Positions 8,699-17,210 of a stretch of DNA of 64,000 nt are shown here, in pieces. Position 1 is the stretch's first letter; every line of letters begins with the position of its first letter. Origin of the DNA: Secundilactobacillus collinoides DSM 20515 = JCM 1123 (GTDB lineage Bacteria > Bacillota > Bacilli > Lactobacillales > Lactobacillaceae); assembly GCF_001435975.1 (NCBI RefSeq), contig NZ_AYYR01000067.1, positions 1 through 64,000 on the forward strand. Reading direction: 5' to 3'. Both the position numbers and the translations under genes were made by a program. The notes under the pieces were generated by a model. That model saw only the letters and a list, made by a program, of their open reading frames with translations. It had not been told where the DNA came from and searched no databases.

Positions 8699-9480
8699 TA
8701 CAACCCAATGCCACTGTCAAATAACTGCTGATATAACGCTAATTCCGCAACCGTTTGCCGGCTGCTCATGAATTTTACCGTTTGTTTAACATGGTCGTGC
8801 CGCAACAAATGACGATCTGTTAATTGACGCTTTAGATAGTTTGTCAGGCCTTCATAGCCCGTATACAAAGTCACTGGATGATCAAACTGTGCTTGAATCA
8901 ATTTACCGATAAATGGGTAGTGCGTGCAGCCTAAAACCACGCCATCAACTGGTTTTTCAAGCATCGGAGCCATTAATTCAGACAGGTGTGCTTCAATCTC
9001 CGGCAACCCATCGTGTCCTTGTTCGATGAGGTCTGCTAACCCCGGACACGGCAGCGAATAAACATTGGCCTGACTATCGAACCGCGCAACTTGAGCGCGA
9101 TATTTCGGAAGACTAATCGTGAGCGGTGTCCCCATGACCAAAATGTCTTTCTTGCCGGCATCTACCGCCTCTTTTAGAGCTGGTTCAATGCCCAAAATTG
9201 GCATGTCAGGATATTTAGTCATCAGTTGTGGTTTGGCGGCACTGGTCGCTGTATTGCAGGCAATCACAATTGCTTTAACGGCCTGCGCGCGTAACTGATC
9301 AATGACATGGTCGGCTAATTTTTGAACTTCAGCAGCACTCTTTTCGCCATAGGGTGCATTGGCTGAATCGCCGTAAAAGATAAAGCTTTCGTCTGGAAGC
9401 AGTTTTGTTAGCGTTTGAAGCGTACTGATACCGCCAACACCAGAGTCCAAAACACCAATGGGAGCTTGTTGACTTACCAT
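8698..9480 (-). CDS. murI: Glutamate racemase
   Basis: This enzyme converts L-glutamate to D-glutamate for peptidoglycan. Its 260 residues match the usual family length. The conserved motifs are IGVLDSGVGG, FYGDSANAPYGEKS, the first catalytic cysteine in IACNTATS and the second in LGCTHYPFI. AGAGG lies just before the ATG. It is monocistronic and converges on the copper operon across a shared terminator. The 9481-9748 interval upstream holds no gene I can support. Confidence 0.94.
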   Translation of the reverse strand: MVSQQAPIGVLDSGVGGISTLQTLTKLLPDESFIFYGDSANAPYGEKSAAEVQKLADHVIDQLRAQAVKAIVIACNTATSAAKPQLMTKYPDMPILGIEPALKEAVDAGKKDILVMGTPLTISLPKYRAQVARFDSQANVYSLPCPGLADLIEQGHDGLPEIEAHLSELMAPMLEKPVDGVVLGCTHYPFIGKLIQAQFDHPVTLYTGYEGLTNYLKRQLTDRHLLRHDHVKQTVKFMSSRQTVAELALYQQLFDSGIGL

Positions 9481-9748
9481 GATATAAACCTCTTTTGAAA
9501 AATAGAGTCTAGAGCAACTGAGTGGTCAGTCCTTCTAGCTTTTTTGAACGTTATTGTGCTGAAACTACAGTATAGTACAATAATCGCCAAACCGCCAAAT
9601 GACGGTGCGTTTTTTAAGAAAGAGATTAAAAAAGTATCAATCATCAATAAACCATATTTAAAATTTCAATTTCTAAGTTACATTACATACACAAGTTCCG
9701 CCAGGCAGAGGGTTTCTGCTCTGCACCCTACGCGCTTTGCTTTACTCG

Positions 9749-10894
9749 CTACCCTGCTGAAATCGTAATTCGATCCCGCCCAGTATTTTTAGACTGGTAC
9801 AAATTCTTATCTGCGCGACGAAACGCTTCGGTGGCATTTCGATCCTTACCAGTCATCGTTGTGATACCAAACGAGGCCGTTATTTGAATATGCTGACCGC
9901 GGTCACGTACAATCAGCTTACGCAGACTGGTCTGACAAATTTCAGTAATTCGCTGGGCATTGTCTGCTGAACAATCCACTAAAATGGCCGCAAACTCTTC
10001 GCCACCAGTCCGGTACAGGCAGTCTTGATAGCCTTGGTCGTTTAAAATGTGTTGAACTGTACTGGATACCGCCATCAGCACTTGATTACCCGCCAAATGG
10101 CCAAACGTATCATTAACATCCTTAAAGTGGTCCACGTCAAACACGACCAGTGCCGCCTGACGATTGTGACGCACGATGCTATATACTCGGTCCAGGTCAT
10201 CGCGAAACATCATCCAGTTGCGGGCTCCCGTTAGTGCGTCATACTGCACTTCCTGAGTCAATTTTGCGATAACTCGCTGATCATTGTGCAAGTGCCGGTT
10301 GAAAATATATACGCCTGCACCGCAGACCACAAAACTGATAACTTGAACGATTAATTGGGATCGACTGATTGAATAGCTCACTGAAACTGAATACCAGGAA
10401 AACATGCCGATTGCCAGGGGCGGTATCGCATATAGTACCGGTCGCTGATCAAAAAAGTGACTATATAAGCGTTCGGTAAATATTATCGACCCCGCAACCA
10501 TGAAAACGATTCACGTATAGACCGACATTGACCCGGTACCGCCTAAAATTATGGCGCCCATTGATTGGGCAATAACAAAACTCCAGACCGATTTCAGCAT
10601 TAAATTGCTGTAGATTAAAACAAGAAACTGCGCGTTAATGAAAACCCAATATAGCGTCGTGTCGGTTGTTTGACGCCACCAAGATTGCGCCAAAAAATAA
10701 AGACCTATCAAGACAATAATCACGTAGATAACCAGCCCTAATTCCTGACGAAACACGTTTAACCAATGTTTTTTTGCTGCTAGCCGTTCACTATCAGCTT
10801 CAATATTACCAAAAATTGCAGCGAACCCAGTCAGACCGAAAGTCAAAAAGACCACGCTGCTGAATAAATCACGCCAAAACATGCGATTATTCAC
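9749..10894 (-). pseudogene. Membrane diguanylate cyclase (GGDEF) interrupted by one in-frame TGA
   Basis: Read on the minus strand this is one continuous 382-codon frame apart from TGA at 10511-10513 (SVYT, stop, IVFMVAGS). The upstream 127 codons and the downstream part from ATG 10501 are in the same frame and only three codons apart. The whole would be an N-terminal bundle of membrane helices followed by a GGDEF domain starting at DALTGARN. The active site is TGGEEF and metal ligands lie in VFDVDHF, so the catalytic residues are intact. I see no RxxD inhibitory site before GGEEF. The 3' half could be made by reinitiation at 10501, but no clear ribosome binding site is there. A sequencing error is the main alternative. 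Confidence 0.8.
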
Positions 10895-11199
10895 CGCCTT
10901 ACTTTAAACTGTCTAATTTTAAACCACCTATTTTTAATAAATGAATGGTATAATACCTAATTTTATAGTAACACTTTATGCGTTAACAATTCATTGCTTA
11001 TTGATAATTACGATTCGCGGACCTGACAGTCAGCCGCTTCTTGTCTGGTATCAACCGCCCTTGTTTGATCCGGTCACCGGTCCAACACCGAAAACGCTCG
11101 ATATAAATCACCGTTATCATCTCTTAATCATGTCCTCAGCGAGGTTAAACACGTTCGTGCCGGTGTTGACGTCACAAGTGACCCAATCTGCCTTGCGAC

Positions 11200-11338
11200 A
11201 CAATCTAAAATATGCTAAACTTTGCTAAACTGAACTTAATCAAATAACTTAAATTCTAATAGCGGGACACTTTTCCCGTCATGTTACTAACGAGCACAGC
11301 TTGCTAGGCGAGAATCGCCTAGTCGACTGTGCTTTTTT
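11200..11338 (+). promoter_or_regulatory. Leader with intrinsic terminator before the CynX-like gene
   Basis: The motif TGCTAAACT (extended -10 type) occurs twice around 11211-11228. After about 65 bp comes a long hairpin (11293-11333: AGCACAG arm, inner perfect CTAGGCGA/TCGCCTAG stem) followed by six T, only 18 bp before the start codon of the next gene. No other gene lies between the promoter and the hairpin, so it behaves like a transcription attenuator. I do not recognise a known riboswitch. The rest of 10895-11200 holds nothing I can support. Confidence 0.5.
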
Positions 11339-11356
11339 GAATCTGGAGGGATTGCT

Positions 11357-12550
11357 ATGCATCATAAACGCTTCATCAGTTTTGCACTTTTACTCATTCT
11401 CATTGCCGCTAACATGCGGATCGCAATCATTGTTATTCCACCGCTGACCACCTTGCTGCAACGCAGTCTGGGCCTGTCCACATCAGAAATCGGCTCCCTG
11501 ACTTCCATTCCCCTGCTTTGTTTCGGAGTGTTTTCAGCGATAGGGAGTTTCATTATCAAACGAATCGGCCTACATACCACGTTAATGACCGGTTTGATCG
11601 TGCTTACCATTGCCAACTTTGTCCGGATATACTCACCAACACTGCTTTTCGTCGGCACCCTGTTCGTTGGTCTCGCGATTGCTGTGTTAAACATTGGGGT
11701 GCCGATTCTAGTGCTCTCCTGGTTCCCAAGTGAACAAATACGGCTCAACGGGCTTTACACTGCCTCGCTTAACCTATTTGCTGCCATCGTTGCAGGTGGG
11801 TCTGCTGCTGTCGCCCAGCACTTGGGTTGGCAAACTACCGTGCAACTCATCTCCATTCCGGCGCTTCTGGCCGTTATCTACCTCACCGTATTCCTGATTC
11901 GAACACCGAAACAGGCACCGCAATCACAAACGGCAACTGATGCTGCGCCCGCAACAAAACAGAACCACCACTCATCCGTTTACAAAAATAATGCGGTCTG
12001 GTTGTTAATGGTCTTCATGGGTGCACAATCGGCCATCTACTATGCAGCGGTGGCCTGGCTGCCCAGCCTGTTGACCAGCCACGGACTATCGGCTACCACT
12101 AGCAACCTTATCTTCGGTGTTTTCCAAATTATCGGTGTTCCCTTTTCCTACTGGGCGCCAAGATTTCTCACCGGCTATAAACAATTACGAATCGGTCTTA
12201 CCCTTATTTTACTGGGGTATCTCATCGGTCTGGCGCCATTCCTGTTCGATAGCGGCACCGTAACGCTCACATTGGCCACAATGATTCTTGGTGCTACGAC
12301 TGCGGCGATCTTCTCGCTTGCCCTGAGTTTGATTACAATTCTTGCTAATAATCCGGACGAGGCTGGACAAATTGGCGGTCTCGCGCAGTCAGGCGGTTAC
12401 CTCATTGCCAGTGTTAGCCCCGTTTTGCTAGGGGTACTTCAAAGTCAGACCCACTCCTGGAGCATCATCGTTGTTGTACTCATGGTGCTCGCGGTCATCA
12501 ACATTTCAATTGGATTTGTCCTGAATCGCGTTCATTTCAAACGCGCATAG
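11357..12550 (+). CDS. MFS transporter, CynX/NimT-like
   Basis: This major facilitator has 397 residues and about twelve helices. The N-terminal stretch (RIAIIVIPPLTTLLQRSLGLSTSEIG, interrupted here only by description) and the central loop length resemble the cyanate/2-nitroimidazole transporter CynX family. Substrate cannot be read from sequence, and no cyanase gene is nearby. GGAGGG precedes the ATG. Expression is probably limited by the terminator in its leader. The next gene follows after about 50 bp with its own ribosome binding site. Confidence 0.75.
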   Translation: MHHKRFISFALLLILIAANMRIAIIVIPPLTTLLQRSLGLSTSEIGSLTSIPLLCFGVFSAIGSFIIKRIGLHTTLMTGLIVLTIANFVRIYSPTLLFVGTLFVGLAIAVLNIGVPILVLSWFPSEQIRLNGLYTASLNLFAAIVAGGSAAVAQHLGWQTTVQLISIPALLAVIYLTVFLIRTPKQAPQSQTATDAAPATKQNHHSSVYKNNAVWLLMVFMGAQSAIYYAAVAWLPSLLTSHGLSATTSNLIFGVFQIIGVPFSYWAPRFLTGYKQLRIGLTLILLGYLIGLAPFLFDSGTVTLTLATMILGATTAAIFSLALSLITILANNPDEAGQIGGLAQSGGYLIASVSPVLLGVLQSQTHSWSIIVVVLMVLAVINISIGFVLNRVHFKRA

Positions 12551-12598
12551 TGCTGGTTTGGTATACTAAAGAAAACGTTGATGACGGGGGAGATTGTC

Positions 12599-13399
12599 GT
12601 GGCTTACAATTTAACATTGGAATACAATTTCACGATTTGGGTGCTGTATTTCTTCGCCTACGCCTTTGTAGGGTTGCTGTGGGAAAGCGGATACGTGAGT
12701 GTACGAAAGAGAAAATGGACGAATTCGGGCTTTTTAAACGGGCCAGCAATTCCCGTTTATGGGTTCAGTATGATTGCTGTGCTCGCCGCGATTCGACCGT
12801 TTGAAAACAACCTCATAGCCGTCTATTTCGCCAGTGCCATCATGATCACACTGATCGAATACGTCACCAGTTGGTTGATGGAAGTCTTCTTCCACGCCCG
12901 TTGGTGGGATTACAGCAAGGTGCCATTAAACTTGAACGGCCGGGTCGCCCTGCCAATTTCCGCGTTCTGGGGAGTGGGCGTGCTCGTAATCGTTAAAGTC
13001 ATCCACCCGCTCGTCTCAAGAGCCGTTCTGCATTTAGCTGCCCTTCACGGCATCTTTGGCGCTATCGTCTTGCTGGTCCTCTTCGCCTTCGACTTTGGCT
13101 TTACCTTAGCAAATGTCTTGGCCTTCGGTGCTGCCACGAAACGCATTGGTGACGTTATTGAAGATAAGAAGCAAGAATTACGCGAACGCAGCGATGCCAC
13201 CCTGGAATCCGCTAAAAATTGGCTGGATACTTACCGAACCGGTCAGGATACCGGCGAAAAAGTGCCGCGTTTGAATTACGTGCAACGGCGACTCCTCCAC
13301 GGTTTTCCGAACTTGAAAGTTCACGGTACCGATACCTCTGCTAAAGAAATCACCGCCCTGGCAGATGTGATGAAACGACGTCGAAAACAAGATAAATAA
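12599..13399 (+). CDS. CmpB-family putative membrane protein (ABC transporter permease-like)
   Basis: This polytopic protein has 266 residues. It shows the pattern of the family annotated as putative ABC transporter permease CmpB (FVGLLWESGYVSVRKRKW, GFLNGPAIPVYGF, WWDYSKVPLNLNGRVALPIS). Five or six helices are followed by a charged cytoplasmic tail of about 80 residues (RERSDATLESAKNWLDTYR). Function is unknown in the family. I chose GTG 12599, six bases after GGGGGAG, rather than the longer in-frame TTG/ATG at 12578/12581, because the ribosome binding site lies inside the longer version. Confidence 0.7.
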   Translation: MAYNLTLEYNFTIWVLYFFAYAFVGLLWESGYVSVRKRKWTNSGFLNGPAIPVYGFSMIAVLAAIRPFENNLIAVYFASAIMITLIEYVTSWLMEVFFHARWWDYSKVPLNLNGRVALPISAFWGVGVLVIVKVIHPLVSRAVLHLAALHGIFGAIVLLVLFAFDFGFTLANVLAFGAATKRIGDVIEDKKQELRERSDATLESAKNWLDTYRTGQDTGEKVPRLNYVQRRLLHGFPNLKVHGTDTSAKEITALADVMKRRRKQDK

Positions 13400-13416
13400 T
13401 ACCTAGGTTTAAAAAT

Positions 13417-13462
13417 GAAAAGGGACTGGTGGTCTGTGAAATATGTGACCATCAGTCCTTTT
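13417..13462. terminator. Terminator after the CmpB-like gene
   Basis: Imperfect 16-bp stem (AAAGGGACTGGTGGTC with GACCATCAGTCCTTTT) around a 12-nt loop, ending in T-rich sequence, 18 bp after the stop codon. Confidence 0.75.
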
Positions 13463-13567
13463 ATGACGTCATATTTAATTAAGCATAAGAGCGACGCCAT
13501 CGTGTGTGTATCGGTCGCAGATTTTATTGCTTATGAGATGCAATCACCGCGTTCGTGCAACTCTACG

Positions 13568-13630
13568 TTGTCTAATGAAGACTGTCACTCATTAGACAAA
13601 AAGACGGGCCACATTGGGCGCGTCTTTTTA
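13568..13630. repeat. Perfect inverted repeat followed by a hairpin-terminator
   Basis: TTGTCTAATGA (13568-13578) and its exact complement TCATTAGACAA (13589-13599) form an 11-bp arm palindrome with a 10-bp centre. Directly after it AAAAAGACG...CGTCTTTTT (about 13599-13629) forms a second hairpin with T-run. No open frame with a credible start ends here. An operator plus terminator, or the 3' part of a small RNA transcribed rightward, are both possible. Confidence 0.5.
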
Positions 13631-13649
13631 ATATTTACTGGTACAAAAA

Positions 13650-13680
13650 AGCGAGTCCCGCCAATGGGACTCACTTTTTA
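13650..13680. terminator. Terminator of asnB
   Basis: GAGTCCC (13653-13659) pairs with GGGACTC (13666-13672), flanked by A-run and T-run, seven bases beyond the asnB stop on the minus strand. Confidence 0.8.
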
Positions 13681-13686
13681 TTTACA

Positions 13687-15645
13687 CTAAACTAATTTTC
13701 CACTATCCATCAAAGCCTTAACTTCAGGCTGAACATGGCCATATTTCTTCACAGTCCCGTCAAAATCGATAAAGAACAGTTTGTACCAAACCAAGAACGT
13801 ATAGATGGTCCAGATTTGACGACGGGCATCCGTTTTACCATCAAAATTATCCTGCAAAATCTTCAAAATCTTGTCCTGGTCGAAAATATCTGACACCCAA
13901 TCTTCCTTGAACAGGTCGCGGACAACGTCACAGTAGTCATCCTCACGCAACCAGGTCTTGATTGGGACTGGGAACCCGAGCTTTGGCCGGTTGGCAAAGT
14001 CGGCGGGCAAATGCTTGCCGGCAGCCTTCCGGAAGGCCCACTTGGAATCCTTGCTGTTCAACAGCATGTTGCTTGGCACATTGTTGGCAAAGTCAGCAAC
14101 TTCCTTATCCAGGAATGGAACCCGGAGTTCAAGGGAGTGCGCCATCGAGATCTTGTCGGCCTTTTGCAGAATATCGTTTAACATGAAGTGGTGCAGGTCG
14201 ATATATTGCATCTGCTTGATTTCTTCAGCATCCTTGACCTTGGCGAAGTCTTCCTGGTAGATGCCGTTGACTGTCAAATCGTTCTTGTAGTCGGCGGTCA
14301 AAATACCGTTGGCTTGGTTCGCCGTGAAGATGGTTGGTTGGTCGGGATCGTAAATCAGGGATTCACCGACGTAGTAGTCAGCAGGCTTGGCTGCCCAGGT
14401 GTACAATTGCGTTTTTCCTGGGAAGTTCTTCATCTTCTTGATGCTGTGACCGATGCTGTAGCGCAGGCCCTTTGGTAAATGACGAATACCGTTCGCCACC
14501 GCCTTGACCGCACCATTAGTTGAATGTTCACCGTAGTTCACATAGCCGGCAAACAGTTCATCAGCACCTTCACCTGAAAGGGCAACCGTCACCTTCCGAC
14601 GTGCTAAACGGCAGAGGTACCATAGTGGCATCACAGACGGGTTAGCGTCCGGTTCGTCCAAGTGATACTGCATCTCAGGGAAATCATCAAAGGCTTCCCG
14701 CGGGTTCACCGTTTCTACGTTAAAGTTAAAGCCGTTTTCATCCGCCAATTCCTTAGCGACACTGGCTTCGTCAAAGGGACCGTTATTAAAGTTGACACTG
14801 AAGACTTCTTGCGGTTTCAAAACGGTCGTGACGTATGACGAATCGACCCCTTCAGACAGAAAGCTCCCAACGGGCACATCGGCGTTATCATGCATGTCGA
14901 TCGAGTTTGTCACCACATCATCGATCTCATCAACGACTTGGTCGACGCTGCGGCCCTTTTCAATGTTGTACTGGGCATCCCAGTACTTGTGAATATCTAA
15001 TTGGCCGTCCTTGTATTCAAACCAGTGACCAGCTGGGAAGCGGTACACACCCTTAAAGAAGGTTTCTTTCAGGTCGTTGTACTGGTTCATCAGGTATGGC
15101 TTCACGGCCTTCTTGTTGAGCTCCAGCTTGAAGTTCGGGTGCTTCATAAAGGACTTGATTTCAGAGCCCACAATGAACGTTTCGCCGTTTTGGTAATAGT
15201 ACATTGGCTTGATACCAAAGAAGTCCCGGGCGCCATACAGCGCCTTCTTATTCATATCATAGATCAAATAAGCAAACATCCCGCGAACACGTTTAAGTGT
15301 GCCCGCCATACCCCATTCTTCATAACCATGCAGCAGCACTTCGGTATCGGCCTTGCTCGTAAAGGTATGGCCTTTTTCGATCAATTCTTTACGCAGTGCC
15401 TTGTAGTTATAAATTTCACCATTAAACGTGACGAGAATTGAACCATCTTCATTATAGATAGGCTGTTTCCCGGACTTCAGGTCGATAATACTGAGGCGAA
15501 CAAAGCCCATGGCCACTTCATCATTCGTATACTTACCACCGCCGCTCACGTTAGGGCCACGATGTTGAATCATCTTAAGCATTGAATCAAGAACGGCTGG
15601 TTTGTCTTCTACTTGCGGATCACTAAAGGCAATAATGCCACACAT
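13687..15645 (-). CDS. asnB: Asparagine synthase (glutamine-hydrolysing)
   Basis: This enzyme makes asparagine from aspartate, ATP and glutamine. The start MCGIIAF exposes the Cys2 nucleophile of the class II glutaminase domain (about residues 2-210, with RLSIID, GEIYNY and the LHGYEEWG region). The C-terminal synthetase domain has the pyrophosphatase loop LSEGVDSSYV and ALSGEGADELFAGY. At 652 residues it is of the longer Firmicute type. A minus-strand -10 TATAAT lies at 15723-15728. I looked for and did not find a T-box upstream. It is monocistronic. Confidence 0.93.
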   Translation of the reverse strand: MCGIIAFSDPQVEDKPAVLDSMLKMIQHRGPNVSGGGKYTNDEVAMGFVRLSIIDLKSGKQPIYNEDGSILVTFNGEIYNYKALRKELIEKGHTFTSKADTEVLLHGYEEWGMAGTLKRVRGMFAYLIYDMNKKALYGARDFFGIKPMYYYQNGETFIVGSEIKSFMKHPNFKLELNKKAVKPYLMNQYNDLKETFFKGVYRFPAGHWFEYKDGQLDIHKYWDAQYNIEKGRSVDQVVDEIDDVVTNSIDMHDNADVPVGSFLSEGVDSSYVTTVLKPQEVFSVNFNNGPFDEASVAKELADENGFNFNVETVNPREAFDDFPEMQYHLDEPDANPSVMPLWYLCRLARRKVTVALSGEGADELFAGYVNYGEHSTNGAVKAVANGIRHLPKGLRYSIGHSIKKMKNFPGKTQLYTWAAKPADYYVGESLIYDPDQPTIFTANQANGILTADYKNDLTVNGIYQEDFAKVKDAEEIKQMQYIDLHHFMLNDILQKADKISMAHSLELRVPFLDKEVADFANNVPSNMLLNSKDSKWAFRKAAGKHLPADFANRPKLGFPVPIKTWLREDDYCDVVRDLFKEDWVSDIFDQDKILKILQDNFDGKTDARRQIWTIYTFLVWYKLFFIDFDGTVKKYGHVQPEVKALMDSGKLV

Positions 15646-16141
15646 ACTGTTGTTCCTCCCTGTATCTTATCTTGCGTTACTTCCTACAAATAACGCTTCG
15701 TTTTTGTCGAAGTTAAAACATAATTATACTCTAAATCACACCATTTAGACAGGTCTTAACCCAACGTTCCCCTCATTAATGGCCGAACGTTTCTAAACAG
15801 GAATACTGTACTCGATTTCAATGCTGAAAGTCCAGTATGTTTGCTTTAGCGTTAAGTTTCCTTAAGATTTGTGTAAACTACAGTTGGCAGAAAAGCAGCA
15901 CTTCTGTGGGATAAACATTCCAACACTCAGTTGATCCTGCTAAAAATGCCGTTGCATGCTGCCCTCGACGGCTCAATTGACTATGGCAAACCCATATTGA
16001 TGTGAAACGTCTAAACGGACACATCAAAAATCCCGAAAGATTTTTAATGCGTCCGTTTAGACGTTATTAAGCAGCTCATATTTTTGCGAAAACGACTTGG
16101 ATTTCACAGTCGCATTCACTGTGTGACTGGCGCTGATTTCA
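15646..16141. other. 496-bp non-coding interval with a 60-bp hairpin
   Basis: Next to asnB is its probable promoter (minus-strand TATAAT at 15723-15728). At 16006-16065 AACGTCTAAACGGAC and its exact complement frame a second, imperfect stem (AAAAATC/GATTTTT), giving a hairpin of about 27 bp in all. No T-run follows it on either strand, so it is not a standard terminator. Nothing coding is visible. Confidence 0.6.
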
Positions 16142-16996
16142 TTAACCCTCAGCTACCCGTCTACTGGGCAGCACCAATTCAGCTGTATCAACGCTTAACT
16201 GCTGCAACCAAGTCACCTTAACGCTAATTGGTGCGTTATCTTGCGGTTTGATGCCTGACAGCATCACCGTGATCTGTTGGTTCTCTTCTACTGTGACCAC
16301 AGCTGGTTCTTGTAAGTGGTCATCGCGAACGATGCAGAAATACCTGCCCGCCGCCGGCAACTGCTGGAGTGGACTATCAGGTGTAATGATCAAGAGGTGG
16401 TGGGCAGCCGTCAACTGCCCAGTTAATTCATAAGCATAACCCAGCAAAGCATTGGCAGCCTTAATTTCGCCATGGCCGATCAAGTGGCGAATCCGGGTAG
16501 AGCTCACCTTTTCACGACGTTCAGTCAATTGTTTAACGGTCACAACGTCAAACCGACCGTCACTCAATCGATCTAAATCCGCCATGCCATGACTGCCGCC
16601 GCGGCCAAATGTGTAGTCAAAACCGGCTACGACTGCCTGCGCGTTTAATTTCAAAAGGTACTGATCGACAAACTCCGTGGGCGTCAAGCCAGCCAATCGC
16701 TGATCAAAATCCGCAATGTAGAGCAAATTAACCTCATTTTCAGCCATATGGGCCGTTTTTTGATCAATTGTATTGAGATACCGGAATGGCGAATCAGGCT
16801 GAAATAAGCGCGAAGCATGGCGGTTAAAGGTCATCACAGCAAGCGGCAGGTGCCGTTCATCCGCAAGCCGTTTAGCTGTTTGAATGACCTGCTGATGACC
16901 CTGGTGCACGCCATCGAAAAAGCCGAGCGCTAGCACAATTGGTGCCTGTTTTGGCATCTGATTTAATTTTTGAGCGTTGAGTGCAATCACCTTCAT
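16142..16996 (-). CDS. FAD synthetase-like protein (RibF N-terminal domain, no clear riboflavin kinase)
   Basis: The first roughly 180 of 284 residues are an FMN adenylyltransferase domain with ALGFFDGVHQGHQ (nucleotide-binding HxGH-type motif), FDYTFGRGG and the KVSSTRIRHLI signature. The remaining 100 residues occupy the place of the flavokinase domain, but I do not see its GKPT-type motif. It may therefore make FAD from FMN only. The neighbour upstream is pyruvate oxidase, an FAD enzyme, which suggests cofactor supply (inference). The genes are separated by a terminator, so they are not strictly one operon. Confidence 0.75.
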   Translation of the reverse strand: MKVIALNAQKLNQMPKQAPIVLALGFFDGVHQGHQQVIQTAKRLADERHLPLAVMTFNRHASRLFQPDSPFRYLNTIDQKTAHMAENEVNLLYIADFDQRLAGLTPTEFVDQYLLKLNAQAVVAGFDYTFGRGGSHGMADLDRLSDGRFDVVTVKQLTERREKVSSTRIRHLIGHGEIKAANALLGYAYELTGQLTAAHHLLIITPDSPLQQLPAAGRYFCIVRDDHLQEPAVVTVEENQQITVMLSGIKPQDNAPISVKVTWLQQLSVDTAELVLPSRRVAEG

Positions 16997-17074
16997 GAAT
17001 GAAGTGCCTCCTGATTGGTCTGGTGAATTTTGAGACGATGCTATGTTTCTTCAATGACACGCTTGACTATGTAT

Positions 17075-17116
17075 GAAAAAAGGTGCGGCACCTAACAGTG
17101 CGGCACCTTTTCTCTG
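17075..17116 (-). terminator. Terminator of pyruvate oxidase gene
   Basis: AAAAAGGTGCGGCAC pairs with GTGCGGCACCTTTT (13 of 14 bp) around a short loop, with T-run on the minus strand, about 95 bp after the pox stop. Confidence 0.7.
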
Positions 17117-17210
17117 AGCAAAATGACATCCTGCTCGTTTTAAACGGAAAGTGTTTTTCTTATGAGTTACGATAACGCCCGCAGTACCTAATCAAAAAAT
17201 CCTGGGTGAT

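Noticed and set aside
9544-9768. 74-codon frame between murI and the cyclase gene
   Set aside because: It overlaps the cyclase 3' end antisense and has no ribosome binding site or recognisable sequence.
10511-10513. TGA as selenocysteine or as tryptophan under a changed genetic code
   Set aside because: TGA ends many clearly intact genes here (for example phnC and the small cupredoxin), TGG is used normally for Trp, and no selenoprotein context is seen.
10941-11228. 95-codon frame upstream of the CynX-like gene
   Set aside because: No ribosome binding site, and it overlaps the predicted promoter of the next gene; composition is not protein-like.
13415-13690. 91-codon frame in the asnB/CmpB spacer
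   Set aside because: It spans three hairpins, has no ribosome binding site and contains low-complexity stem sequence.
15646-15800. T-box leader for asnB
   Set aside because: I searched the minus strand for the GGGTGGnACCGCG core and a terminator and found neither.
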